In this document: piece after piece, positions 8,738 through 15,349 of the stretch | How positions within the stretch are numbered: the stretch's first letter is position 1 | Layout: the number at the start of each line of letters is the position of its first letter | Source: Paenibacillus sp. FSL W8-0426 | Lineage (GTDB): Bacteria; Bacillota; Bacilli; Paenibacillales; Paenibacillaceae | DNA: 64,000 nt | Assembly: GCF_037969725.1 (NCBI RefSeq) | Contig: NZ_CP150203.1 | Coordinates: forward strand, 5,224,001-5,288,000 | Direction: 5' to 3' | Translations under genes and position numbers: made by a program | The notes under the pieces: generated by a model | Database searches by the model: none | What the model saw: only the letters and a program-made list of their open reading frames with translations | Told to the model about the DNA's origin: nothing

Positions 8738-9096
8738 AATAGGTCCTCCTGTAATCCGATCCAAAGATCAAAAATGGTGCTGCGGACACCAAGCTTTACT
8801 TTTCCTAATATAAATTGTGTCTGGTCGTGCCGAAACGGGATGATAACGTTCCGAATTCGTTTTCGGAATAATGCCCCGAGCGAGGGAAAGCGGTACTGCT
8901 GGAGATCACTCAGGTAAGCCGGAGCAAACGTTTCTTCCTTGGTACTGCTTTCTTCCAGCGCATATGCAGGACAAAATGACAGCTTTTGCATCCTTCGCTC
9001 GGGTTGGTTCAGCCCTTTTATCAGCAATCGTCATTCGTTTGAAAATTACTCGCCTGCTTATTTCTCGGGTCGTCTTTACTTGTTCACGGCTTCCCT
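8738..9096. other. intergenic region between ROK regulator and MFS gene
   Basis: About 360 bp without a convincing gene. It contains a perfect dyad TTCCGAA (8849-8855) and TTCGGAA (8862-8868), which could be an operator for the adjacent ROK regulator or an RNA hairpin. Short open frames here lack ribosome-binding sites. Confidence 0.4.
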
Positions 9097-10131
9097 TTAC
9101 CAGCGTTTCTCGACTCGTTCGATTCGGTAAGTCAGGCTCTCCAGCGTCACCGCTACAAGGCCAGTCACATATTCGCGTCGGGTATCCTGGTGGATCAGCA
9201 GCTTCGGCATATGCTCCTGCGGAATCGTATCGAGACAGCGTTCGATGATGGCATCGTGCATGCCCGGCTCGACGGCGTCTCCCGTGATGACGATGGCCGC
9301 GGGGTTGATAATCGCGATGATCGAGACCATTGAGTGCACGACCAATTGCAGCAGCCCTGCGGGCGTTTTCAGCATTTCAAGCTGTTTTCCCCGCGTCATG
9401 CCAAACGGCAGATACGAAATTTCACCCCCGAAATGGGTGTTGCCGGACAAAGGGTGCCCTTCGATCATAAAGCCCGCACCCGGAAAATAATTTGGGGAGA
9501 ACGACAGTACGGCAAAGTTTTTTTCCTCGGCAAAATGCTGCTCGGTGTACAGCCCGTACACCGTCAGGTTCATGTCGTTGCCCACGACCACTTCCACGTC
9601 CTCGTACTGCTCCTTGAGCCGCGGACCAAGCGGCTGCTCCGCCAGCTCCGGTACGTCGCAGATGCCGATCACCCCATGATGCGCCACGCCGGGAATACCG
9701 ATCCCGATCGCCTGCACGTTATGATACCGGTCAACAAGCTCCGCAACCAGTTTCTCCATCGTAACGAGGGTAATCTCATCGTACAGAAGCGTCTGCTCAT
9801 CCAGTACCTCGCCATTCAGGTTGGCGTTAACCGCCACGATCGAGCGCTCCCCATTTACGATGCGAACGATGAGGGACAATACGCTGGCGTAATCCGCATT
9901 GAACTGATATCGGCTTGCCGGTCTGCCCCCGCTTGATTCGTCCGGTCCAAGGTCGATAATCTCCCCGGTCTGGAGCAATTCGTTCAGAATCGTGCCACAC
10001 GTCGCGACACTGAGTTTCGTTAGATTCGCGATAGACGCTTTCGTGCCAACGCGGATGGTGCGCAGCGTATTTTTTACAAGTTCCACGTTGATTCGTTTGA
10101 CCTGCTGCGTATTGTGTGCTGTCGGGTTCAA
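9097..10131 (-). CDS. ROK-family transcriptional regulator
   Basis: A 344-aa XylR/NagC-like repressor. The N-terminal winged HTH (about residues 12-70: KRINVELVKNTLRTI, SIANLTKLSVATCGTILNEL) is followed by a ROK sugar-kinase-like domain (AIGIGIPGVAHHGVIG, VVVGNDMNLTVYGLY, NPAAIVITGD). The zinc-binding CxCGxxGCxE motif usual in ROK proteins is not present; the equivalent region reads GNTHFGGEISYLP. The start is TTG at 10131, with AAAGGAGG upstream. It probably controls the MFS gene that follows on the same strand, responding to the transported sugar. Confidence 0.87.
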   Translation of the reverse strand: MNPTAHNTQQVKRINVELVKNTLRTIRVGTKASIANLTKLSVATCGTILNELLQTGEIIDLGPDESSGGRPASRYQFNADYASVLSLIVRIVNGERSIVAVNANLNGEVLDEQTLLYDEITLVTMEKLVAELVDRYHNVQAIGIGIPGVAHHGVIGICDVPELAEQPLGPRLKEQYEDVEVVVGNDMNLTVYGLYTEQHFAEEKNFAVLSFSPNYFPGAGFMIEGHPLSGNTHFGGEISYLPFGMTRGKQLEMLKTPAGLLQLVVHSMVSIIAIINPAAIVITGDAVEPGMHDAIIERCLDTIPQEHMPKLLIHQDTRREYVTGLVAVTLESLTYRIERVEKRW

Positions 10132-10327
10132 GGCGGTGTCATCCTCCTTTCGCGATGTTGGATTTCACGGTTGATTATTTTAAAAGAGTTTTAATAAGTG
10201 AAGTTTAGGTGGAGTCGAGCGGAAAGTCAATGCTTCAGTTGAAAATAAAACAGCTATGAAAGAGCGGAAAAAGACAGTGCAAGATCGTAAAACTCATGAC
10301 CCCGCACTGCCCTCTGTCGGTTTCGTG

Positions 10328-10597
10328 TTACGTAGACTGACTGATGCGATACGCCAGCATGCTTTTCTCCAGCCGAATTTCGAATAATTTTCGGTTTAGT
10401 TCCTGCTCCATCGTGTGTAGATGGTAAGCAGCTTGCCTCACGGTATCCATTTCCAAAACGCCAGCCTGCTTGGCAATGATGTCCATCGCGTCCGAGATGA
10501 GTTTGCGACACCTTGTAAGTTCGTTTAAGGCTTCATCTTCTCGCTCGGTTAGCTTTGTGTACTCTAAGGTTAGTGCTTCAATGTTGGTAGCTGTCAT
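10328..10597 (-). CDS. conserved small helical protein, unknown function
   Basis: An 89-aa soluble protein, almost entirely predicted helix and rich in Glu/Leu/Arg (LTLEYTKLTEREDEALNELT, then NRKLFEIRLEKSMLAYRIS), suggesting a short coiled coil. The ATG at 10597 has an AAGGAG site 7-8 nt upstream, better than any start in the longer frame. No operon partner is obvious: the ROK gene lies 196 bp downstream and a DUF2262-like gene 163 bp upstream. It resembles small uncharacterised proteins found in Paenibacillus; I cannot assign a role. Confidence 0.65.
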   Translation of the reverse strand: MTATNIEALTLEYTKLTEREDEALNELTRCRKLISDAMDIIAKQAGVLEMDTVRQAAYHLHTMEQELNRKLFEIRLEKSMLAYRISQST

Positions 10598-10760
10598 GTT
10601 ACCACTCCTTGGTAAGGAGAGGTTATCACATCTATAGGAGAAATGTGGTACGTGTATGCATACCATTTTTTCAGGGTCAGTATTTCGAAATGCCGATACC
10701 CACCCGGAACGCCTCTCAGATGGCCGTTTTGAACTCTTCCGTTTTCGTTATAACAAGTTT

Positions 10761-11219
10761 TTAAATATCCGCACGGATCAGATTATAGTCATTGTCAAAA
10801 TACGCATGGATTCGGTGACCGCCAAACAGTTCTCCGTCGTCATACTCGCAGTAAATATGATCCTGCTTCATCACAATATCCAACAGTCGGATGCTCTCCG
10901 CAAATCTTTCTTGGCTGACATTATACTCCCCCGCGTCAACCCGATCCCAGTCCAGGTCTGGGTCATCCTCGTCGTACTCTGGCCAGAAATCATTTTTGAA
11001 CGTCACTAACTCACCCGCGATCCTTGCCTTGGCCTGTTGATCAAATTCAGACAATCCCTCGTACAGCTTCTCAGCCCGGTGTATTATCTCTTGCATGTTT
11101 ACCTTGTTGTCGGATGCATCCAATATCCAGTGCACTGCGCCTTCGCGAAGCGTGTATCCTTCACTTATTTCTTCGTAAACCAATGTGCCCATCTTCGCAC
11201 TATGAATCGATTTCAACAA
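10761..11219 (-). CDS. DUF2262-like protein
   Basis: About 152 aa. The C-terminal half matches the pattern of DUF2262 proteins: FKNDFWPEYDED, a middle Ser/Arg stretch, then EYDDGELFGGHRIHAYFD. Function unknown; such proteins are often found near other defence- or toxin-like orphan genes. The start is taken as TTG at 11219 (GGAGG 10 nt upstream, overlapping the end of the membrane-protein remnant); an ATG at 11192 is an alternative. A deleted second copy of this gene survives at 13168-13283. Confidence 0.65.
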   Translation of the reverse strand: MLKSIHSAKMGTLVYEEISEGYTLREGAVHWILDASDNKVNMQEIIHRAEKLYEGLSEFDQQAKARIAGELVTFKNDFWPEYDEDDPDLDWDRVDAGEYNVSQERFAESIRLLDIVMKQDHIYCEYDDGELFGGHRIHAYFDNDYNLIRADI

Positions 11220-11562
11220 CGTCCACAATCCTCCTTTACAACACACCGTTCATTCCGCCGAACATCCGGCCTAACACATCCCATTGTACAAATATCCAAC
11301 ATAATATCATAGCTAAAGATAGACCAACCAACAGATTCCTTTTGTTCTTCGGGATGGCAGCCAGCAGGATTACGACCATCAATATGTATACCGCATAAAG
11401 CCATGGGATCAAATAATAATGCGTGTGAATCGGCAAGTATGCGTTTCGTAATTCATACCCTTCCGCCAGCAGCACGGTGATGGGAAGCGATAGGATCGCA
11501 GCAGAGATGAACCCTTTTCCACGCGCATACCACATCACATACGCACAGGCTGGAGAAATTAA
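10867..11562 (-). repeat. segmental duplication, unit A
   Basis: Near-identical to parts of 13168-13620: the end of the membrane-protein gene and both ends of the DUF2262-like gene. Homology stops abruptly at about 11562, inside the membrane-protein reading frame. Confidence 0.8.
11236..11562 (-). pseudogene. C-terminal remnant of a DUF6518-like membrane protein
   Basis: The last 100 or so codons of the intact gene at 13284-13958, about 93% identical at protein level (YLPIHTHYYLIPWLYAVYIL, KNKRNLLVGLSLAMILCWIF). The N-terminal half is missing: identity ends at about 11562, where low-GC DNA begins. It may still be translated from an internal ATG at 11538, giving three membrane segments, but is most simply a duplication remnant. 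Its stop lies just before the ribosome-binding site of the DUF2262-like gene. Confidence 0.75.
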
Positions 11563-11793
11563 TGAGACTTAACCCATAAGTTTGCCATTTGGCAAGCTTA
11601 TGCTTCCAATTCACCCATCTACATACACACATTCCTATTTCGCTTTGAAAATGTGCAAAAAGTGCCCGTTTCAGGACCTTTATGAATGAAAAATCACTAA
11701 AAATATCGGTTGCAGGAAGTGACACCTTCAAAATGTACAATTTGAGTTAGAGGAAGTGTAAATTATGGTTTAAATGAAATCTTTAAAGTCAAA

Positions 11794-11821
11794 GAAGTCA
11801 ATCACTATTACGATTGACTTC
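11794..11821 (-). terminator. perfect 10-bp hairpin downstream of the ybaK-like gene
   Basis: GAAGTCAATC (11794-11803) and GATTGACTTC (11812-11821) form a perfect stem with an 8-nt loop. On the minus strand it lies 60 bp after the ybaK-like stop and is followed by TTTGACTTT, a weak T-rich tail. The rest of 11563-11880 is AT-rich with no gene seen. Confidence 0.55.
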
Positions 11822-11880
11822 ACTTGAATTTATTGAGCTATCGTTTCCCGTTAGCGAAATAACAGAAAGTTAACACAAAT

Positions 11881-12360
11881 TTATTTAACACAGATTACTC
11901 GTCCTTTTGTCATTTGCACTAATTCTTCAGGTGTTAATTGAAACACTGCTCTTGGATGTCCGGCAGCAGCCCATATCTCTCTAAATTGTAACAAGTCTTC
12001 ATCAATAAGAGTGATGATTGACTCTTTATGTCCTAAAGGGGGTACGCCTCCAATAACAAATCCTGTGTGTTTACGTACAAAATCAGCGTCAGCTTTTCCT
12101 AAATTGTCATTCAGATGGGTGTTAATTTGCTTTTCATTAATTCGATTTACTCCACTGGCTATCACCAATAAGGGTTTATCGTTATTTTTGAGTCGAAAGA
12201 TAATTGACTTAGCTATATGTGCAACCTCGCAACCTATCGTATCGGCAGCTTCCTGTGCAGTTCGTGTACTGTCAGGTAGTTCTATAACTTTATTTGCATA
12301 TCCCAACTCTATTAGTTTGTTTTGCACCTGTTGTGCACTATCTTTAAGTTGACTTGTCAA
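11881..12360 (-). CDS. YbaK/EbsC-family aminoacyl-tRNA deacylase
   Basis: A 159-aa cytosolic protein of the YbaK/ProRS-editing superfamily, which hydrolyses mischarged aminoacyl-tRNA such as Cys- or Ala-tRNAPro. Family features: EAADTIGCEVAHIAKSIIFR with the conserved Lys, LLVIASGVNRI, and FVIGGVPPLGHKE, the conserved G-G-x-P-P-x-G-H signature. The TTG start at 12360 has AAGGAGGG 8 nt upstream. It lies 30 bp after the XRE-cupin regulator, so the two likely form an operon. Base composition is clearly lower in GC than the surroundings, suggesting transfer. Confidence 0.9.
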   Translation of the reverse strand: MTSQLKDSAQQVQNKLIELGYANKVIELPDSTRTAQEAADTIGCEVAHIAKSIIFRLKNNDKPLLVIASGVNRINEKQINTHLNDNLGKADADFVRKHTGFVIGGVPPLGHKESIITLIDEDLLQFREIWAAAGHPRAVFQLTPEELVQMTKGRVICVK

Positions 12361-12390
12361 CGTGTATCCCTCCTTAATGATTACAAGCAA

Positions 12391-12948
12391 TTAAGATTCC
12401 GCATAATACATAACAACCTGTATTGTCACATCTTCGTCCGATTTATTTATATAACGGTGTTCAACATTGCCTGCAAATCTTATAGCCTGTCCTTCTTGTA
12501 AGGCGTATATTTCATCCTTAATCTGTAGATTAAACACTCCAGAGATAACTGTGATGTACTCTTGAACCCCATCATTGTGTGGGAGTGAAACATAGTTACA
12601 AGTAGGACTAAGAATAATCGTAAACGTTTCAATACGTGTTTGGGGGTCAAACGGAAACAGCAAGTATACTCTACAATTTCCATTGTCTTCTGTTAAATCT
12701 GGAATTTCTTTTCGAGTTGCAATGGATACTACTGCCTCATCCTCTTTAAGTAGAGATGAAAACGAAATATTGAGTCCCGTAGCAATTTTCCACACGGTTG
12801 TCACTGTGGGCTGCGTTTCTCCTCGCTCAATTTGATGAAGCATACCTTTACTAACCTTTGTTAAATCAGCAAGCTTATCTAAGCTTAACTGCCTATGTTT
12901 TCTAATACGTTGCAGGTTGTTTCCTATCCTGATGTGTATAGCATTCAA
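12391..12948 (-). CDS. XRE-family regulator with C-terminal cupin domain
   Basis: A 185-aa regulator. The N-terminal lambda-type HTH (about residues 9-63: LQRIRKHRQLSLDKLADLTK, SKGMLHQIERGETQPTVTTV) is followed by a cupin_2 domain (about residues 105-183: VQEYITVISGVFNLQIKDE, ALQEGQAIRFAGNVEHRYIN). Such proteins sense small ligands through the cupin barrel and often control amino-acid or polyamine metabolism. TTG start at 12948 with AAAGGGG upstream. It precedes the ybaK-like gene as a likely two-gene operon inside a low-GC island. Confidence 0.88.
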   Translation of the reverse strand: MNAIHIRIGNNLQRIRKHRQLSLDKLADLTKVSKGMLHQIERGETQPTVTTVWKIATGLNISFSSLLKEDEAVVSIATRKEIPDLTEDNGNCRVYLLFPFDPQTRIETFTIILSPTCNYVSLPHNDGVQEYITVISGVFNLQIKDEIYALQEGQAIRFAGNVEHRYINKSDEDVTIQVVMYYAES

Positions 12949-13047
12949 GAAGTAACATCCCCTTTCGTTCATTATACTATACAAATATATCATTATAAAG
13001 TACATTTTACAAACGTTGTATTGGGCTAAACCGCCCGTTCGTATTAT

Positions 13048-13081
13048 GAGGTCAGCCAGTTTTTACTGTTTGACCTCTTTT
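13048..13081 (+). terminator. hairpin with T-tail at the island edge
   Basis: GAGGTCA (13048-13054) pairs with TGACCTC (13071-13077), followed by TTTT. It lies just upstream of the GC-rich double hairpin and may belong to the same mobile-element end. Confidence 0.5.
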
Positions 13082-13084
13082 GTT

Positions 13085-13165
13085 CGTAGGAGGTTTAGTA
13101 TGGGTATCCGGGGTAGACGTCTCTCCCCGTGGGGCTTGACCCCGTGAGCTAAACTGTTCACCCCC
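13085..13165 (+). mobile_element. candidate IS200/IS605-type right end (omega-RNA-like double hairpin)
   Basis: Two adjacent GC-rich stems, CGGGG/CCCCG (13109-13113 with 13125-13129) and GGGG-cttga-CCCC (13131-13143), are enclosed by GTTTAG and CTAAAC. The text GTGGGGCTTGACCCC followed by GTGAGCTAAACTGTTCA resembles the 3' ends of TnpB-carrying IS605-family elements as I remember them. No tnpA or tnpB is present. A 15-codon ORF (13100-13147) with a good TAGGAGG site overlaps it; it is probably incidental. The element sits exactly where the segmental duplication resumes (13168). Confidence 0.4.
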
Positions 13166-13167
13166 TA

Positions 13168-13283
13168 CTTCATCACAATATCCAACAGCCCGATGCACGC
13201 CGCAAATCTTTCTTTGCTGACGTTATACTCCCGTGCCCATTTTTGCACTATGAATCGATTTCAGCAACGTTTACCATCCTCCC
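13168..13283 (-). pseudogene. remnant of a second DUF2262-like gene
   Basis: Bases 13168-13240 match about 10867-10940, and 13241-13283 match about 11192-11234. The middle roughly 250 bp of the gene is missing. It directly follows the intact membrane-protein gene, showing that the ancestral order was membrane protein then DUF2262 gene. Confidence 0.75.
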
Positions 13284-13958
13284 TTACAACACACCGTTCA
13301 TTCCGCCGAACATCCGGCCTAACACATCCCATTGTACAAATATCCAACATAATATCATAGCTAAAGATAGACCAACCAACAGATTCCTTTTGTTCTTCGG
13401 GATGGCAGCCAGCAGGATTACGACCATTAATATGTATATCGCGTATAACCAAGGTATCAAGTAATAATGAGTGTGAACTGGCAAGTACGCGTTCTGCAAT
13501 TCATACCCTTCCGCCAGCAATAAGCTAATAGGAAGCGACATGATCGCAGCAGAGACAAACCCTTTTCCACGCGCATACCACATCACATACGCACAGACTG
13601 GAGATATCAACGCACATATGCCCCAGAACAAGATGGCTTTTCCAGGGAAAAAATTCAGGAACAGCGTGGTATACACGTAATAAACGGCAAGCATGGAAAC
13701 AAAAAACGCAAAAACGTTCGCTGACGCCCATTTGGGCGAGCAGCTAAACACCGACAAAAGCGTCGCCGTAAATACCCAGATCCCCAGGCGTCCGCCGATA
13801 TTATCAAATATGGGGTTAATGCTTGCATTGTCTACTAACTTTGCGGCTACACCCATGATGATTCCCAGCACGGTGGCATAAACGATGGAACGAAGCTTGT
13901 GTTCTTTGGTCGACCCAATCGGGGTTCGAATAGAATTCAAGGCTCGGTTGCTTACCAT
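13284..13958 (-). CDS. DUF6518-like integral membrane protein
   Basis: A 224-aa membrane protein with about six or seven predicted helices (LRSIVYATVLGIIMGVAAKL, GIWVFTATLLSVF, GKAILFWGICALISPVCAYV, LIPWLYAIYILMVVILLAA, LVGLSLAMILCWIFV). Function unknown; the layout resembles DUF6518 proteins. The start is the ATG at 13958, 1 nt after the stop of the upstream 330-aa gene and using a GGGGG site inside it, so the two are translationally coupled. A 5'-truncated second copy lies at 11236-11562. Confidence 0.75.
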   Translation of the reverse strand: MVSNRALNSIRTPIGSTKEHKLRSIVYATVLGIIMGVAAKLVDNASINPIFDNIGGRLGIWVFTATLLSVFSCSPKWASANVFAFFVSMLAVYYVYTTLFLNFFPGKAILFWGICALISPVCAYVMWYARGKGFVSAAIMSLPISLLLAEGYELQNAYLPVHTHYYLIPWLYAIYILMVVILLAAIPKNKRNLLVGLSLAMILCWIFVQWDVLGRMFGGMNGVL

Positions 13959-13959
13959 T

Positions 13960-14952
13960 TCACACATCCCCCAGACGAGCGATGGCATATTGCAGCAATT
14001 GTGCTTTTTTCGCTTGCGTAATCTCCAGTGGGGCGTCTTTTAATGCTTGTGGATTCACTTCGATTTTTTTTCCGGCAGCCTCCTGCTGCTGCGCAATTTC
14101 CATCATGGTGTTCACCGGGCTGGTGTAGTTTCTAAGCAATGAGCGGCATAGTCTTTCCGTGAGCTTTTCCGGTTCCTCGTTTACGAAGCAAAGCTTGCCG
14201 TGTACCAAAGAAACATGTTCCTCAAATTGGTCCTTGAGATCGACGACATGCCAGCCTGACCAAATCTCCCGGACCTCGCGAATCACTTCTCCCAGATCAG
14301 GGGCATACCACAAATGGATCGTTCGGGCTGGGATATCGAGATGAAATCCTTGATCCGGAATCTCCTCCGGCCATTCTTTCAAATCCAGTTCCGTGCGTCC
14401 GACATGTTGGTCCAAGTGTTCGAGCAGTTCGGGACCTTGCAGCAAATATTCCTCCATCTCCCACTGTGCCGGATATAATCGTAGTTCCCCGTTCGAAAAA
14501 ACGATGCTCGCAATCGTTCGCACCCAGCCTTCCGCCGATTCCGGCGCTAATGCAGCAGGCTCTACAGGCTTGTTGGTCCGCCCCGTCAATTCATCCGTGG
14601 GATGGCCGACATATTCAGCCAGATCCAGAATGCCCGCCGATGCCCATTCAATGGACCACCCGGGCCATAGCGGCTTCATCATTCGAATCAGGTGCCTGCG
14701 CAGCGGAATTTCGTAATTCACGTCCTCCCCGCCGTACCAGAGCAGCACTTGACGATCCAAATCCATCAGCGCGCCCCCTTCCGCCCACGCCGTATCAAGC
14801 CATGCTGTCGTCGGCTCTTGACGTTTGATGAATTCCAATGCTCCTTCCGGGCCCCAAAACAAATTTTCCGGCATCGAGATGCCGCCCCAATGACTGTAAT
14901 ACAGTGAATATGTATGATGTTCAACCAGTAACAGATTTGCACGATGCCCCAT
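13960..14952 (-). CDS. uncharacterised 330-aa protein coupled to the membrane protein
   Basis: A soluble protein with no signal peptide, rich in Trp, Glu and Leu. Motif-like stretches include WYGGEDVNYEIPLRRHLIRM, MKPLWPGWSIEWASAGILDL and IWSGWHVVDLKDQFEEH. The repeated pattern (GW.I.W / GWHVVDLKDQFEEH) suggests two related domains, each predicting a WYG/WYA-type strand followed by a W-rich turn. Well-placed GGGGAGAG before ATG 14952. It is coupled (1-nt gap) to the downstream membrane protein, suggesting a joint role. I do not recognise the family. Confidence 0.7.
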   Translation of the reverse strand: MGHRANLLLVEHHTYSLYYSHWGGISMPENLFWGPEGALEFIKRQEPTTAWLDTAWAEGGALMDLDRQVLLWYGGEDVNYEIPLRRHLIRMMKPLWPGWSIEWASAGILDLAEYVGHPTDELTGRTNKPVEPAALAPESAEGWVRTIASIVFSNGELRLYPAQWEMEEYLLQGPELLEHLDQHVGRTELDLKEWPEEIPDQGFHLDIPARTIHLWYAPDLGEVIREVREIWSGWHVVDLKDQFEEHVSLVHGKLCFVNEEPEKLTERLCRSLLRNYTSPVNTMMEIAQQQEAAGKKIEVNPQALKDAPLEITQAKKAQLLQYAIARLGDV

Positions 14953-15349
14953 TCATCATCTCTCCCCTGTATTTCATAATCGTTGTTACTATAGAAACCG
15001 CATTAATCAATCACACTTGGCCACTGCGAGTTCAGTACCATCTTCCGATCGCTGTTATCCCCAGATTTTTTTGAATCCCCTTTTTCAAGGGGAAATCCGG
15101 TGATAAAGGCGAACGCTTCGCTTCTTCAGATTGGTCCTGCCTCTTCGTTAACGTGTTTATGTTTTTGCGGTTTATATCTATCAATAATATTATAAATCCT
15201 CCACTTTTCCCCAACCTTTTAATTCCTTAAACGTAATATTAAAGTAAGAAAAAAGACAGTCCGTTGAAAGATGCCTTTCGTATACTTAACGTATCCAGCG
15301 TACGAATCGTTTGAACGAAAATGGACCATGAACAGGAAGGTGAACTTTC
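14953..15349. other. divergent intergenic region
   Basis: About 400 bp between divergent genes. It contains a 7-bp stem TCCCCTT/AAGGGGA near 15076-15093 without a T-tail. No gene seen. Promoters for both flanking genes must lie here but none stands out. Confidence 0.4.

Noticed and set aside
8734..9027. 97-codon minus-strand frame upstream of the MFS gene
   Set aside because: No ribosome-binding site; overlaps the MFS start; composition unlike a protein.
11453..11740. 95-codon minus-strand frame across the duplication edge
   Set aside because: Runs out of the duplicated membrane gene in the wrong frame; Cys/Trp-rich and without a start signal.
13100..13147. 15-codon ORF with a good Shine-Dalgarno
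   Set aside because: It lies wholly inside the GC-rich double hairpin of the IS605-like end; the coding potential is probably incidental.
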